From Sapria himalayana (lineage: Eukaryota; Streptophyta; Magnoliopsida; Malpighiales; Rafflesiaceae), in NCBI GenBank assembly GCA_029783825.1, contig JAREIK010008192.1, positions 60,116 to 124,115 on the forward strand: a stretch of 64,000 bases of DNA. The letters run 5' to 3'. Positions 25,235 through 42,308 of the stretch are shown in pieces (within the stretch, counting starts at the first letter, position 1; each line of letters opens with the position of its first letter). A program made the translations under genes and the position numbers. Below the pieces are notes generated by a model, which was given only the letters and a program-made list of their open reading frames with translations, ran no database searches and was not told the origin of the DNA.

Positions 25235-28058
25235 AAATAATATTCACAATAATAAATACGATAGATTTTAATATACACTAAACATAGTAAAGATCAGCTA
25301 ATCACGAGACATTTTAGATATCACGACAAATAATTTTATATAATTTTTACAAACTCAATGCATCTAGATTCTTCATGTCATCTAAAAAAAGTAGAATAAT
25401 AATTGATGTCTAAGTATTTTAACAGCTTATAAAAACTCATATTCGACAAACCAACCTATAACTTGCATCTATCTTATTTGAATTAAAAAGTTATCATCTT
25501 CAGATACTTCATAATCATAATTACATTAAACAAGAATAATTATTTTCTTAATATTTTAATAATTTTTTTAATTAATCATAAATTTTACTTTTTTATTCTT
25601 ATAGCTGATTAATCCCTAATCTAAATGTAAAAAGTTTTTATAGTTATACATATAGTAAGATACAAGTATTTATATTTATATGTTATTATACATATAGTAT
25701 ATATAGTTATAATTAGTTATATATAGTTAAACATATAGTTATATATAGATATATTCATACATGAAGTTATACGCAGTTGTATATAAATATATACAAAGTT
25801 AGAAAAAAAATATAGATTTACAAATATATATACATATATGTATACATAATTACAAATATACTTATATTTAATTATATAGAGTTTATATAGTTATACAAAT
25901 ATTTATATATAGGTATACACGTATAGTTTAGTAGTAGATATAACAGATGAAGAGTTTTAAATTACTACAAATCTTGCAAAATTTTTATTTAATACAAACC
26001 ATGCTAAATTCTACCGCACTAAAAACTCTGTCATGATTTTGTAAATCTTAATGTCATAAATATATAATACTGTAATATATTTGTACATATATACTGTAGT
26101 ATATATGTATATATATACTGATATATATGTACATATACATATATAGGAGTATATATGTACATAGTGGTATATATGTATATGTACATATATACTGGTACAC
26201 ATGTACAAGTATTTATATGTACATATATACTCAGTAAATGTACATATACACTGTAGTGCATATGTAAATATATACGCGTATAGATATACAAAATAGTATA
26301 TAAGTACATGTATGTACATTTACATTGCAGAGTATATATGTACAAGTATGTACATATATACTGGTAAAAACTTATACATATATACCATTATATATGTACG
26401 TGTACATATAATATATGTACATGTACACTACAGTGTACATGTACATATATACTTAATAAAGTTCCACGTGTAAAATTACTTGGCTACTCAAAGGATGTTT
26501 TCATGTAGATATCAAGTGAATAAGCAAAGCACAAACTATATGAGAAGCAATATTAAATATAAATGGATAATAGTCTATAGAAGTTTATAAATTAGCCTTG
26601 AAATAAACATAATAACAAACCTACTATGATTAGGAGTTTCAAATTTTATGACCATTTTTTCAGCATTCATTAGTTTAATAAGGAAAATGAAAGTAGTTTT
26701 TGATGGCTATCATCAATATCATACCTGATTTTTGATGCTGGTTTGCATTGATCCATAGCTCATATTCCTTATTTTAAGCAACATCGAACTCATGAGATTT
26801 GTATGATTTCATTACCAACTCATGTATCTTTCCAGAGTGTACCCAATTAACTGAGGATGTAAATTGTTAAATAAATTAGAGCTTATATTACTCTCATTAT
26901 TATAGAAAAATTGGGATGTGATTACAAGTTTCAAATTTTAATAATATTTAATCAGCATACATTAGTGTTATAAGTAAAAAGAAAGCAGTGTATGATAGCT
27001 ATCATCCAAATAATACCTGATTTCTGAGGCTGTTTTGCATTGTTCCATAGCTCCAAGTAATTATAAGTAGGTATACATAAATGCATACAAAGTTATAAAC
27101 AAATATATAGATTTACAGATATGTATACATAGTTACAAATAAAGTTATATTTAATTATATAGAGTGTTATATAGTTATACAAATATTTATATATATTTAT
27201 ACACATATAGTTAACATAATGTTGTTTGTTGTTATACATGTAAATATAAATATAGTTACATGTGGTTATACATATAGTTACACATATAGTTATACTTATA
27301 TTTATACATGTAGGTATATATATTTTTTCATAATTTTCTATAATTATACATATAGTTATGTATAGGTATAGATATAATAAAATACATTTTTATATACTAA
27401 TATATACAAATAAATATTAAAAATAAGCTGTAAATTATATATTTAAATTAAGTTAGGTATAAAGCTTTTAAAGTTATACATATAATAAGATATAATTATC
27501 TATAGTTATATGTTATTATACATATAGTAAATATAGCTGTAAATATATTTATATAGTTAAACATATAGTTATATATAGATATTTTCATACAAATAGTTAT
27601 ACATAAATATATAAAGTTATAAACAAATATATAAATTTAGATATATGTATACATAGTTACAAATATAGTTATATTAAATTAAATAAAGTGTTATATAGTT
27701 ATACAAATATTTATATATAGTTATACAAATATTTATATATATTTATACACATATAGTTAAATAATGTTGTTTGTTGTTATACATGTAAATATAAATATAG
27801 TTACATGTGGTTATACATATAGTTACACATATAGTTATACTTATATTTATACATGTAGGTATATATATATTTTTTTATAATTTTATATATTTATACATAT
27901 AGTTATCTATAGGTATATATATGGTAAAATACACTTTTATATACTAATATATAAAAATGTATATTAAATATATGTTGTTACTTATATTTTTAAATATAAT
28001 AATGTATAATATTTTATAGTTATACATATAGTCAAAGACAATTATTTATAGTTATATG
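25235..28058. repeat. Short A+B unit without the LINE/Copia segment
   Basis: 25,235-25,425 matches 8,785-8,960 next to the palindrome centre, and 25,435-28,058 matches 16,405-18,965. The 7.4 kb between these in the right arm is absent. It includes the dyad TA array (26,055-26,450), the 295-bp tandem duplication (26,630-26,760 and 26,925-27,055) and the ATAGTTATACATATAG satellite (27,060-28,058). No gene. Confidence 0.9.
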
Positions 28059-28910
<852 letters not shown>

Positions 28911-29227
28911 AGAAACAAACATAATCAATAGACTTCAAGAGATTGTCACTAGAGAGGGAGGTCCAGCTTTACCTAGTTCAGAGAGTCAATTTAGCTAATA
29001 CACACACAATTATTCATAATTGACTTAAACCCTAATTATATGTTTAATAAAATATAGTAAAATATTACTAATTAATAAAATATTAGGTAAAATAATCTAA
29101 TAGCAAAATTTGTGAACGTATTTTATTAAATATATATATTAGGCTAAGAATTATGAATTATATGTTTTATAATAAATATTGTGTGCAAATATTTGAACCT
29201 AAAAATATATGATTTTATAAAAAAAAA
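28911..29227. other. AT-rich spacer
   Basis: No gene seen. It ends in a run of 10 A directly before the TATC array. Confidence 0.6.
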
Positions 29228-29605
29228 ATCTATCTATTTATCTATCTATCTAGGCATCTATCGATCGATCTATCTATCTTTCTATCTATATGTCTATCTA
29301 TCATTCTATCTATCATTCTATCTATATATCTATTTATCTATTAGTATATCTTTCTGTCTAATTAAATATCTATATATCTGAATATCTTTTTTTATATCTT
29401 TATCTCTATCTATCTGTCAATCTATATCTATCAATCTATTTGTCAATTTATCTATCTAATAATCTATCTATATATCTGTCTATCTAATCTGCCTATTTAT
29501 CTATCTTTATGTTAGCTATTTATCTAATCTATTTATCTATATATATAAATAAATATATTTTCTATTTATCTATATATTTGTTTTCTATATATCTTTCTAT
29601 TCATG
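29228..29605. repeat. TATC array (GATA on minus strand)
   Basis: Degenerate (CTAT)n starting right after an A-run at 29,218-29,227. The nearby larger array (30,260 onward) has the opposite strand sense. Confidence 0.95.
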
Positions 29606-30200
29606 TATTTGAAAAGGAAATGCCAAGCTGGAAGCAGCCCAGTGTATATACTCTTAGGTAGTATTGTTTTTTTAAATAAAATCTACTTTTTCTAGAGAAG
29701 ATGATTCCAAATTTTATTCACATGGTAAGTCTCATGAAGTTCTTAACTTTGTATTTAGGGAGCTTGAGTACATTCTTCAGGTACCTTTCCTTCACATCTC
29801 TCCTCAAAATACACACACGGTTTTACTCTTCTTTATATTTAAGCTCAACTGATTAATTCAATGCCTTTTTTGTTGATAGTCCATCAATATAGACTACTTT
29901 GTCTAAATTAAAATTAAAATAAATCATGTTTTGATGTGATGATATATTTATTCACTCAATAGTAATAAGCCTTGAGTTCAAGACAATCAGATATGACCTC
30001 TTTGATATATCAATGGTAAGATTTGTTGATATATATATATATTTATATACCTTTCTCTAACCTTATGTTAGTCAAGAACTTTGTGCATTGCGTACACATA
30101 CATGTCTACACAAACCATGCTCAACTGATTGATTAAATGTCATTTTTTATTATAGTTATCAACATTGATTACTTTAATTGATTTGACATTAAAATAGATT
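29606..30200. other. Non-array spacer with two diverged 60-bp repeats
   Basis: AGCTCAACTGATTAATTCAATG (about 29,852) and TGCTCAACTGATTGATTAAATG (about 30,118) begin two similar stretches of about 60 bp. Splice-like AG and GTAAG signals flank tiny segments near 29,695-29,725, but no coding match was recognised. Confidence 0.5.
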
Positions 30201-33200
30201 ATATGTATGTATATATATATATATATGTATATAGATATATATTTACGTATGTATATATATATATATAGACAGGTAGATACATTGATAAATAGAAAGATAG
30301 ATAGATAGATAAATATATAGAAATATAGATAGGCAGAAAAAAAGATAGACTAATAGATAGATAGATGGATAGATAGATATATAGATATATATATATAGAC
30401 AAATAGATAGGTAGATTGGTCAATGAATAGATAGATATTTTTATTGAAAGATAGATAGACATATAGATAGACAAATAGATAGGTAGATATATAGACAGAT
30501 AGATAGATCAACAGACAAATAGATACACAGACAGATAGATATATTTTTAGATAAATGATTAGATTGATTGATAGATGGACATATAGATAAATAGATTGAT
30601 ATAGACTTATATATAGATAGATAAATAAATAGATAAATAGATAGACAACCAGATAGATATACACATAGATAGATAGAGAGAAAGATAGATAGATATATAA
30701 AAACTAGATAGATAGATAGATAGTTATATAGATAGATAGATAGACAGATAGACAGATAGATAGATAAATTGTTTGATAGATAAATATATTGATTGATAGC
30801 TAGATAGATTAATAGACATGCATATATATATAGATAGATTGATAGAGAGTAGATAAATAAATAGATAGACTAATAAATAGATAGATAGATAGATAGGTAG
30901 ATAAATATATAGATAGATAGATAAACAGATAGATAGATAAGTAGACAAATATATAGATCGACAGAATGACAGATTAATAGAAATAAGCAGACACATAGAT
31001 ATACATATTGAAAAACATATGGATAGACAGATAGAAAGATGGATAGACATATATATATATATATATATAATAGGTAGATAGACAGATTGACATATAGATA
31101 GATAGGCAGGTAGACATATAGATTGATAGATGGGTTTACATACAAATTGATAGACATATAAATAGATACTTGGAATAATAGAAAGACAAATAGATAGACA
31201 GATAGATAGAAAGCTAGATAAAAAGACATACAAATAGATAGATAGATAAAAATATAGTTAGACAAATAGATAGACATATAGCTAGACAAATAAAGAGACA
31301 GATAGATAGACTAATATATAGATAGATAGAAAAACATATATATAGATAGAAAGATAGATGGACAGATTGATAATGAGATTGAAAAATATATTGAGTGATT
31401 GATTGATAGACAGAATAATAGTCAGATAAATAGATAGATTAGTAGACAAATTGATGGATAGATTGATAGATAGATAGATCAAAAAATTGATAGATAGATA
31501 GATTGATTGATTGATAAACATATATAATAAAAGATAGATTGATAGATAGATAGAAAGATAGATAGATATATAGATAGATAAATAGATAGATAAATAGACA
31601 AATAGATAGATAGATACAGAAATAGATAGATAGCGATATAGACAAAAAGATAGATAGATAGATAGATAGACAAATAGATAGATAGACATATAGATAATAA
31701 ATAGATAGACAAATATTCATATAGATACACAGATAGATAAATAGATATAGAAAGAAAGATAGGTAGATAGATATACATACTTATAGATAGATATACCAAT
31801 AGATATATAGATAAATAGATATACAGATTATTGACAGATAAATAGATAGATAGACAGACATATAAATAGATAGATAGATAGACAAATAGATAAATAGCTA
31901 GATAGACATATAGACAGATAAACATACAAATAGACAGCTAGATAGGTAGAATGATATGTAGACTGATAGATAGATAGATAGATAGTTAATTTGACAGACA
32001 AATAGACAACCAAATAAACATATAGATAGATATACAAATAGATAGATAAATAGATAGATAGACAGATAGAAAGAAGGACAAACACATAGAGATAAAAATA
32101 TATAGATTGATAGACATATAGATATATAAATAGATAGATAGATATATAGATTGATAGACTGACAGATAAAAATTTAGAATGATAGAAAGATAGATAGATA
32201 GACAGATTGATAGATAGATTGATAAATAGATTCATAGATAGATTGATATACATATTTTAAAAGAGGGTGATAGACTGATTTTTACACATGTTTATAGATA
32301 AATTGATATACAAATTCATAGATATATTGATAGACAAATTTATAGTTAGGATGATAGAAAGATTGATAGATAGATAGACAGGTAGATTAATAAACAAACA
32401 GATAGATGGATAGATTAATAGACATATTGATAGATAGGTAGATAGTCATATATTTATATATATATATATATATATATTAATAGATAGATAGGTAGATAGA
32501 TAAACAAATTATTACACAGAAAGATGGATAAAAAACTATATAGATAGATAGAATGATAAAAAGATAAGTAGATATACATAAAGATATACAAATAGATAAA
32601 TAGATAAATAGATAGAGAGAAAGATAGAAATATATATGATAGATAGTCAGATATATAAATAGAAAGATAGATAAATAGATTGATAGATAGACAAACAGAT
32701 AGACATATAGAATGACAGACAGATTGATTGATAGATAAACAGACATATAGATAGATAAGTAGATAGATTGACAAATAAATAAATAGATAGACAAATTGAT
32801 TGATAGATTAATAGACATATTGATAAACGAATTGATACACATTTTGAAATATTGATTGATAGATAAATAGATAGATAGATAGACAAATAGATAGATATAT
32901 AGATTGATAGTTAGATAGACAAATAGATAGATAGATAGATAAATAAATTTATAGATAAATTATAAGATAGATAGTTAGATAGATAGATAAATACATGGAT
33001 CAATAGATAGATTATTAGACATACAAATAGATAGATAGATAGATTGATTGAATGAAAGATAAATAGACAGATATTTAAATAGATAGCTAGTTAGCTTGCT
33101 AGATAAATTGATAAATATTAAAATAAGTAGACAAAAAGATAAATAGATAGATAGGCATATACATAGACATAAAGATATACATATAGATAGATAGATGGAT

Positions 33201-34899
33201 GGACAGATTGAAGGAAAAATAGATAGACAACTAGATAAATAGATAGACAGACAGATAGATATATAAATAGATATATAGATAGACAAACAAATACGCAAAT
33301 AGATCGATAGATAAATAGAAAGACAACTAAAAAGACATATAGATAAAGAAAGAGATAGAAAGATAGATATATAGATAAATAGAGAGACAGATAGACATAT
33401 AGATGAGCAGACATAATTATATAGACAGAAATATAGGCAAAGAGATAGAAATAAAGATAGATAGACATAAAGATAAACAAACAAATAAATATACATATAA
33501 ACCATTAGAAAGAAAGATAAATAGATAAAAAGAAAGAAAGATATATATATGCAGTCAAATAGATAAATATATAAACCTACAGATAGATAGACAAATAGAT
33601 AAACATATAAAAAGATAAACATATAGATAGATATGTAGATAGATAAACAGATAGATATATAGCTAGACCGAGATAAATATATATAGTTAGATAGTTAGAT
33701 AGATATACATACATATAGATAGATAGATAGACAGATATACAAAAAAATAGATAGATAGACATATAGAAATACAGATAGATAGATACATTGTAGATAGACA
33801 GACATATAGATATATATATATATATATGTAGATAATTAGATAGATAGATAGAGAGATAAATAGATAAAAAAACATAGATAGATGATAGATAGATAAAAAG
33901 ATAGATAGATAGATAATAGGTAAAAAGATAGATAGAATATATATATATATATATAATTAGACAGACAGATATATAAAAAGATAGATAGATAGATAGCTAA
34001 GCAAATATATATACAAATAGATAGAAAGATTAATAGATAAATAGATATAATGATAGTTAGATAGATCGATATACAGATAGATCGACAAATAGATAAAAAG
34101 ATAGATAGATAGTTATAAAAATAGATAGATAGATAAATTGATAACCAGATAGAAAGATATATATATGATAGATAGATTAACATATAGATAGATAGATTAT
34201 TATATTGATAGATAACAAATAAATAGATATATTTATAGATACGTCAGATAGTTAGATAGATTGATAAATAGATAGATAGATATATAGATAGATAGATATA
34301 TAGATAGACATATAGACATATAGATAAACAAATAGATATACATATAGATAGACAACTAGGTATATAGATAGATAGATAAATAAATAGATAGATGAATTGA
34401 CTGATAGATATACATATAGATCTAAAGATAGAAAATTATAAAGACACAATGATAGATAGGTCGATAGATAGATAGATAGACATGTATATAGATAGATAGA
34501 TAGAGGATAGATAGACATATAGTAAGATGGATAGATAGATGGATAGATCGACGGATAGATAGACATATAGATAGATGGATAGATAAAGAATTAGACAAAT
34601 AGATTGATTGGTAAATAGATAGAAAAATACATATTTAGATATATATTCAGTTTGATTGACAGATTAATAGATATATTGAAAGACAACTTGATAATTAGTT
34701 TGATATATAGATTGATAGATAGATTTGCAGACAGATAGATAAATAGATAGATAGATGGATTAACTGATAGATAGATAGATCAATTGATTGATTGCCTAAT
34801 AGATAGATAGACGGATAGACAAATAAATATACATATTTATAGACAGATCGATAGACAAATAACATAAAGAAAGAAATAAAGATACATAGAAAGATATAT

Positions 34900-34930
<31 letters not shown>

Positions 34931-36912
34931 CAGTCATCACATAGATAGACAAATAGACAAATAGATAGATAAACATATACATAGAAAGATAGTTTGATAG
35001 AAATGATGATGATAGATAGATAGATACATAGAGAGATAGACATATAGATAGAGAGATAGAGAGAGAGAGAGATATATATATATATATAAAGATAGATAGA
35101 AATATATATATATATATATATAGAAAGATAGATAGAAATATATATATAGAAAGATAGATAGACAGTAAGTTAAATCAATAGATAGATAAATAGACAAATA
35201 GATAGACAGATAGATACATGGCTTGATATATATTTTTTTGATAGTAGATGGATAGAAAGATAGTCAGATAAACATATAGATAAATAGATTGAAAGATAGA
35301 TTAATAGATAGATTGATAGACATATAGATTATTTGATAGATTGATAGATTGATAGACTGATTAATATACTTTTTGTATGATAGATAATTAGACAGATAGA
35401 TAGACATAGGAATAAAAAGAAAGATAAATAGATGGATAGATAAATCGATAGATTGATAGACAGATTCATTGATTGATTGATTTAAAGATAGATAAATAGA
35501 AAAATAGACAAACAGATAGATAGACAGATAAACAAAAAGATAGATAGATAGAAAAATGAATATATAGATAAAAAGATAAGCAAATATATAGATAGATGAC
35601 ACATGAATATATAAACAAATAGATAGATAGTTACATAGATATGATGATAGATAGATAGGCAGATAGATAAAGAGATAGACATCCAAATAGATAGACAGAC
35701 AGACAAATTGATAGATACATAGATTGATAGACAAATATTTATATAGATAGATACATTGAAAGATAGATGGATGGATAGATAGATAAATAGACAGATAGAT
35801 ATATAGATAGATAGATAAACAAATAGGTAGATAGATATATAGACTCATAGATAGACAAATAGACAGACAAATAGTTAGTTTGTTAGTCATACAAATATAC
35901 AATTAGATAGGCAGACACATAGATACCCAAAAATAAATAGATATAGATTAATATATCGATAGACAGACAGACAGATAGATAAATAGACAGATCGACAAAT
36001 AGATAGATAGACAAAGAGATAGTTAGATTGATTGTTTGATTGATAAATAGTTAGATAGATAGAAGATAGAGAGACAAATAAATAGGTAGAAATACATCCA
36101 TATAGATAGACAGATATATAGACAGATAAAAAGATAGATATACAAATACATAGGCAGACAAATAGATAGATATTTACACAGATATAAAGGCAAATAGATA
36201 GACATATAGATATATAGACAAATTGAATGTCAAATAGATAGATAGATTAGAAAATATTTAGATAGATAGATAGAACTATAGACATATAGACATACATAAA
36301 GATAGATAGATAATATGATAAATATATAGATATATATATATAGATAGATAGAAACATAGATAGATAGACAGATTGATAGACAGTTAGATAGATAGATAGA
36401 TAGATTGATTGATTTATAGATATATAGATAAATGTATAGACAATAGATAGGCAAATAGATAGACAAATAGATAGTCAAATAGATAGATAGATAGATAGAA
36501 TGACAAATCAATAGACAAATAGATACACAGATAGTTAGATATATGTTAGATAGATAGATAGATATATAGATAGATAGTTAGGCAAAAAGATATAAAAATA
36601 TATAGATAGATATATAGATAGAAATATTTATAGACAGACAAATAGATAGAAAGAAAGATAGATATATAATTATATAGAAAGATAAATTGATAGATAGATA
36701 GATAGTTAGATAAATAGATAAACAGATAGATAAACAAATAGATAGACAAATAGATAGATAGATAGATTGACAGATTATAGATAGATAGATTGAAAAAAAA
36801 GTTCACAGATATATAGGAAATCAGAGAGATAGATAAATAGATATATAGATAGACAGATAGATGGATAGATATATAGATAGACAGATAAAAGGTTTGATAA
36901 ATAGATAGCCAC

Positions 36913-36948
<36 letters not shown>

Positions 36949-37052
36949 ACTAATAGATAGAAAGAAAGATAGATAGTCAGATAGATATATTGATAGATAG
37001 ATAGATATGTAGATAGATAGTCAGATAGATAAACAAATAGATCTATAGATAG

Positions 37053-37099
<47 letters not shown>

Positions 37100-37695
37100 T
37101 TATATATATTGATAGATAGATAAATAGATAGATGGACATATAGATAAAAAAATAGATAAAAAATAGATTTACAAATAGATACACAAATAGAAACACAAAT
37201 AGATATATATATATATATAGATAGGTACATAAATAGATATATAAATAGATTTATAGACATATAGATAGACAGACAAACAAACAGATAGATAGATAGATTG
37301 ATAGATTGCTTGATAGATAAATAGATAGAAAAATAGATAGTCAGACAGATAGATATATAGATAGATATATAGACAAATAGATACATAGATAGATAGATAG
37401 ATAGATAGACAAATAGATAGACATATAGATAGATAGATAGATATATAGATTGTTAGATAGATAGATAGATAGAATGACAGATAGATAGTTAGTTAGTTAG
37501 AATTTTTTTAGATATATAGATAAATAGATAGAAAAATAGAAAGATATAGAAATATAGATAGTTTAATTGATTGAAAAATAGCTAGAAATAAAGAAAGAAA
37601 TATAGATAGTTAAAAAATATACATAGATAGATAAATATATAGATAAATAGACATATAGATATACAAATAGATATAAAAATAAATAGACAAATAGA
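30201..37695 (+). repeat. 7.5-kb degenerate GATA array
   Basis: Continuous (GATA)n with GACA, AATA, GATT and TATA variants, broken by short TA runs (for example 37,057-37,095). The many open minus-strand frames reading SIYLSIYL are products of the array. No non-repeat insertion longer than about 60 bp was seen. Confidence 0.97.
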
Positions 37696-37702
37696 TAATA
37701 AA

Positions 37703-38125
37703 ACACTATAATAAAATATTTATTTAACTATAAAAATTTAGCTAGAATAATAATTCATATCTAATTTGCACGGGATTAGCTAGGGAATATCAAGAGATGT
37801 TAGATTTTACATTGAATTACAAATTTTTGATGAATTTTTGACAGATTAGAGATGGAAACTTTCTATTGAAAAATATTCCTAGTCAATATTATTGTAGATT
37901 TTCGGACAAAGATTTGCTACAATTTTAGCAATATCTTTAGCAATGAACTTTCCCCAGTTAATTAGATTGAGACAAATTCCATCACTAAATAATTATCTAA
38001 TAAAATATTTGCATGATATTGCAAGCGATTAGTCCTTAAATGAAAATTTTCACAAAATATATGCATTTAGCTAGTGAATTTTTCTTACCTATTTGAGCTG
38101 GGGATTATTTATGTCGTTAATCTAT
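37703..38125 (+). mobile_element. CACTA-like terminal region, copy 2
   Basis: Begins CACTATAATAAAATA immediately after the GATA array. Downstream are decayed motifs of the same kind as copy 1: TTAGCTAGGGAATATC, CCTAGTCAATATT, TTAGCAATGAACTTTCCCC, TTAGCTAGTGAATTTTTC. No 3' end found. Confidence 0.6.
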
Positions 38126-40035
38126 ATTGATTTTTTTTTATTTTTTATATATTATTTGTTTTACTATTTGTTGTAATTTTGTATATTGAAGGTTTTTAAT
38201 CATATATGGATGAGGAATCCATGAAAAACACCTCCTCAAATCATTATAAAAATATGATATTATAAAAAAAATTTCAAAAATATATAAATATGAAAAAAAC
38301 TTATATAAATAATGACTAAAACAACTATATTAATTATTATAAAATTTTTTAAAAAATTATACATAAAATTTTTCTAAAATTTTTTATTATAAAATTCAAA
38401 TATTTGTATTAAAAAAATAATAGATAATTAATTCTATAATTATACTCATTTTTAAATATATTTTAATAAATAAATGAACATACATAAAAATTTATACTAA
38501 TAAAAAGCTAAAATAATTAATTGTATGATTAAATAAAAAATATATGCAAAAATATCTGAATTAATAAATAAAAAAGTAAATATATATTTTATTTAAGGTT
38601 AAAAAAATATTTTTATGATTATAGGAAACTTTTTAAAAAATAATTACTAAAATATTTAAAAAGCTTGTATTATAAAAAAAATTAAATTTTTTATAAAACT
38701 TAAAAGAAAATAAATTGATATTTAAAGATAAACACATAGATGTTTTAATTACATCAAAAAAAATTTAATGATTTAAAAAAAATATTTCCAAGTGGTTATT
38801 AAAATAACACTTCAAGTATTTTTTAGGGTTTAAAAAGAGTTATTTAATATATTACTAATGATATTTTTTTAGTCTAAAAAAAATTAAAATTTCCCATTAG
38901 TTTATTTGAATTCAAGTTTTATTTTTTTACCTACTAAAATTTATAAGAATTAAATAATTGAGTAAGATTTTTACTATTAGCTTTTAATATTCTGTTTTTA
39001 TTAAAATAATAAATATAACTTTTTTTTAATGATCTGCTCACTTTAAGTAATATTTGATTTTTATAAATTATAAATTATATCAAATAATATTAAATTTTAT
39101 GGCTTTAGAATTATTTCATATTACTAATCTTTGGGTCGTAGGATTAGAACGATGAGGGATAGCATATAGGTATTTTTGTATATTATTTTCATTGCATATA
39201 TTATCTTTTACAAATGTGTTGTTTAATTAATTAAATACTAATATTGGTTTCATAATAACGTTGAAGTTATATTTATTTATGAGAGAATATTATTTTAAGA
39301 TGATTGATCACTTGAGAAATTTTTGTATTACAAAGTCTCTTCAAACATAGTCCCTTCAAAGTTATTCGGTAAAATTGTTGAGATATTTAATTTTTTTATA
39401 TATCTTGTTAAAGCGAGAGCCTTCTGTACTTGGGCATGAATGTGATCTACATATCTATCTTATCTTATCCTAATATATAGAATCATTTAAAATATGAAAG
39501 CTAGATAAGAAAAAAAATCTTACCAATATCTTATCTTGACAATCTTACCTTAAAAGATTGAAGAGATCGTGCATGATAAATCTTGAATTCGAGGCTTTTT
39601 GTTCTTAGTGTTTGGATAAATTTTTGTCATCACATAAAGATGTGATATCTTATTACATAGAAAAATATATCTATTTTAACATTTGAATAAGTCATGAAAT
39701 TGAAGAGCAAATGGAAGAACATATACATCCATTATTTGAATTCCACAAGAAATTGAAAATTGGATTAGAAAATATATCAATTTTAATTGGTAGTTACTTA
39801 TAAATTACTATAAACTATACGTTTATTACATGCTAATTCATAAGATTTTTAAATCAAAATGAGATTATTAATCCTACTTTGTTTTAATATCATCAAATCA
39901 TATCCCCCTTCAATTCTACCAATAAAACACAACCTAAAGAGTAACTAAGCATGAGGAAGTATTAAAAGAGCTTATACATGCTACCATTTTTCTAATCATG
40001 CTTTACCTATTGTGATAGATTCTATTAATGTATTC
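38126..40035. other. AT-rich spacer with an inverted-repeat partner
   Basis: No gene seen. 38,620-38,760 plus 38,925-39,110 match the reverse complement of 51,985-52,285 (key strings GGAAACTTTTTAAAAAATA and AGAATTAAATAATTGAGTAA). The last 900 bp has no recognisable content. Confidence 0.65.
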
Positions 40036-40039
40036 GAAT

Positions 40040-42303
40040 ATATCTAGATAGATAGACCGATAGATTGTCAAATAGATAGGAAGATAGATGTGCAAATAAA
40101 TTGATAGATAGACAAATAGGTAGACATATACACAGATATAAAGATAGAGAGATAGATAAATAAAAGATAGATGATAGATACATATATAGATAGATAGACA
40201 GAAAGATAGACAAGATAGATAGACAGATAGATAGATTTATAGATATATAATCTAGTCAGATAGATAGATAGATTTATAGATATATTGATAGATAGATAAA
40301 TAGACATAAAGATAGATAGATATACAAATAGATAGATCGATAGATAGAAATATAGTCATACAGATAGATAGATAGATAGATAGACATGCATCAAGATATA
40401 CAAATATTTTGAAATATAGAAAGATAGATAGAGAGAGATTGATATACAGATTGATAGAAGATTGATAGATATTTAGAGATTTAGAAAGATAGATAGACAG
40501 ACAGATAGATTAGATTAATAGATAGATAGATATATAGAATATAGATAGATAGAGAGATAGATAGAGAAATAGATAGATAGATAAATAAATAGGCAAATAG
40601 ATAAATATATAGTTCTGTAGATAAATAGATAGTTAAATTGATAGACAAATAAATAGATAGATAGACAGACAAATAGATAGATAGATTGATAGACTGATTC
40701 ATAGATAGATTGTTAGAAAATTTAATAGATAAATTGATAGAAAATTGATGCACAGATCGATAGATAGATAGATAGGTTGATTGATAGATAGACATATAGA
40801 TAATAAATTTTTAGATAGATACATAGATAGATAGACAGATAGAAAGATAGATAGTTCATAGATATATAAATAGATAGATAGATAGATAAATTCATAGATA
40901 GATAGCTAGATAGATAGATAGATTATTTGATAGATAGAAAGATAAACAATTATATGGCGAGATTGATATATTGATAGATATATAGACATATAGATATATA
41001 GATAGATAGATATATAGATAGATAGATATATAGATAGATAGAGAGATAGACAGATGGCCAGATATATAGATAATTAGATTGATAGAAAAATTAATAGAAT
41101 GATTGATTTAAAGATTTATAGACATAATAATAAAAAGATTAATAGACATATTAATAGATAGATTGAAACATAGATAAAAAGTGAGATATATAGAAATATT
41201 GATAGAAATATATAGATAGATAGAAAACTAGATATACAAAAAGTTTAATAGATAGATAAATAGATAGATTGATAGATTATTAGATAGCTAGATAGATAAA
41301 TAAATAGTTTGATAAATTATAGATAGTTAAATAGATTAATAGAGAGATATAAAGATAGATAATCAGATAGATATATTGAAATTTGGATAAAATAGTTTGA
41401 AATATATATAAACAGATAGTTAGATTGATATATATATATATATATGCATATATATAGACAGATAGATAGATTAAATGAGAGATAGATAGATAGAAAGATA
41501 GACAGATATATAGATAGACAAAATGATAATTTAAAAGATAGGTAGAATGATAAATAGGTAGATATATAGATTGATAGACAGAGAAATAAAAATAAAGATA
41601 AATGAATAGATATACAAATAGACAAACAAATAGACATATAGATAGACATGTAGTTAGATAAAGACATATACAGATAGAAATGTAGATAAATAGATAGATA
41701 GATAGACAAATAGATATACAGATAGATTGATAGATATATAGATAGAAAGATAGATAGATACACTAATAGATAGATAAACAGATAGATGGATTGAAAGATA
41801 GATAGATAGACAGATAGACAGAATTACAGAAAGATATACAAATTGATAGATTGATTGATATACATATTGATAAAATGATTGATATACATATTGATAGATC
41901 GGTTGAATGATAGGTTGATAGATAGATAGATAGACAAATAGATAGATAGATAAATAGATAGATTGATAGATTAAAAGATAGACAAATAGATTTACATATA
42001 GGTAGACAAAAAGATATACATAAAGATAGATAGATATAGAGATAAATAGACAGATTGAAAGAAAAAATATAAATATAGATAGACAAATAGATAGATAGAC
42101 AATAAGATTAAAAAAATAGATAGAAATATACACAGCTAGATTGATAGATAGAATTGATAGAGTGATTGATAGTTAGATTGATAGATATATTGATATACAG
42201 ATTGATAGACAAATAGGTTATTTGAAAGATAGATAGATATTTAGACAGAAAGATAGATCCTTAGATATATAGAAATATAGATACTAAGATAGGTAAGTAG
42301 ATA
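40040..42303 (+). repeat. 2.3-kb degenerate GATA array
   Basis: Same type as the 30-kb array, with a higher share of GATT variants. It ends at a CACTA-like terminus. Confidence 0.97.
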
Positions 42304-42308
42304 GATAG

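Larger units (their letters stand above)
21716..25505. repeat. Module M plus module A, copy 1 of a 3.8-kb segmental duplication
   Basis: Collinear with 52,351-56,155 in the same orientation, offset about 30,640 bp. Shared marks: TAATCACATA at the start, the H repeat, TA array, trinucleotide array, two short conserved frames, a GC-rich island and the A sequence near 25,240-25,430. Differences are many but small, so the duplication is not recent. Confidence 0.92.

Noticed and set aside
30199..37386. Dozens of open minus-strand frames of 60-215 codons reading SIYLSIYLSIYL in this and the other GATA arrays
   Set aside because: They are translations of degenerate GATA repeats, which lack stops in that sense. 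No codon structure, no start context, and repeats continue beyond each frame.
30201..37695. CRISPR array
   Set aside because: Repeats are 4-bp microsatellite units without spacers, in a eukaryotic context.
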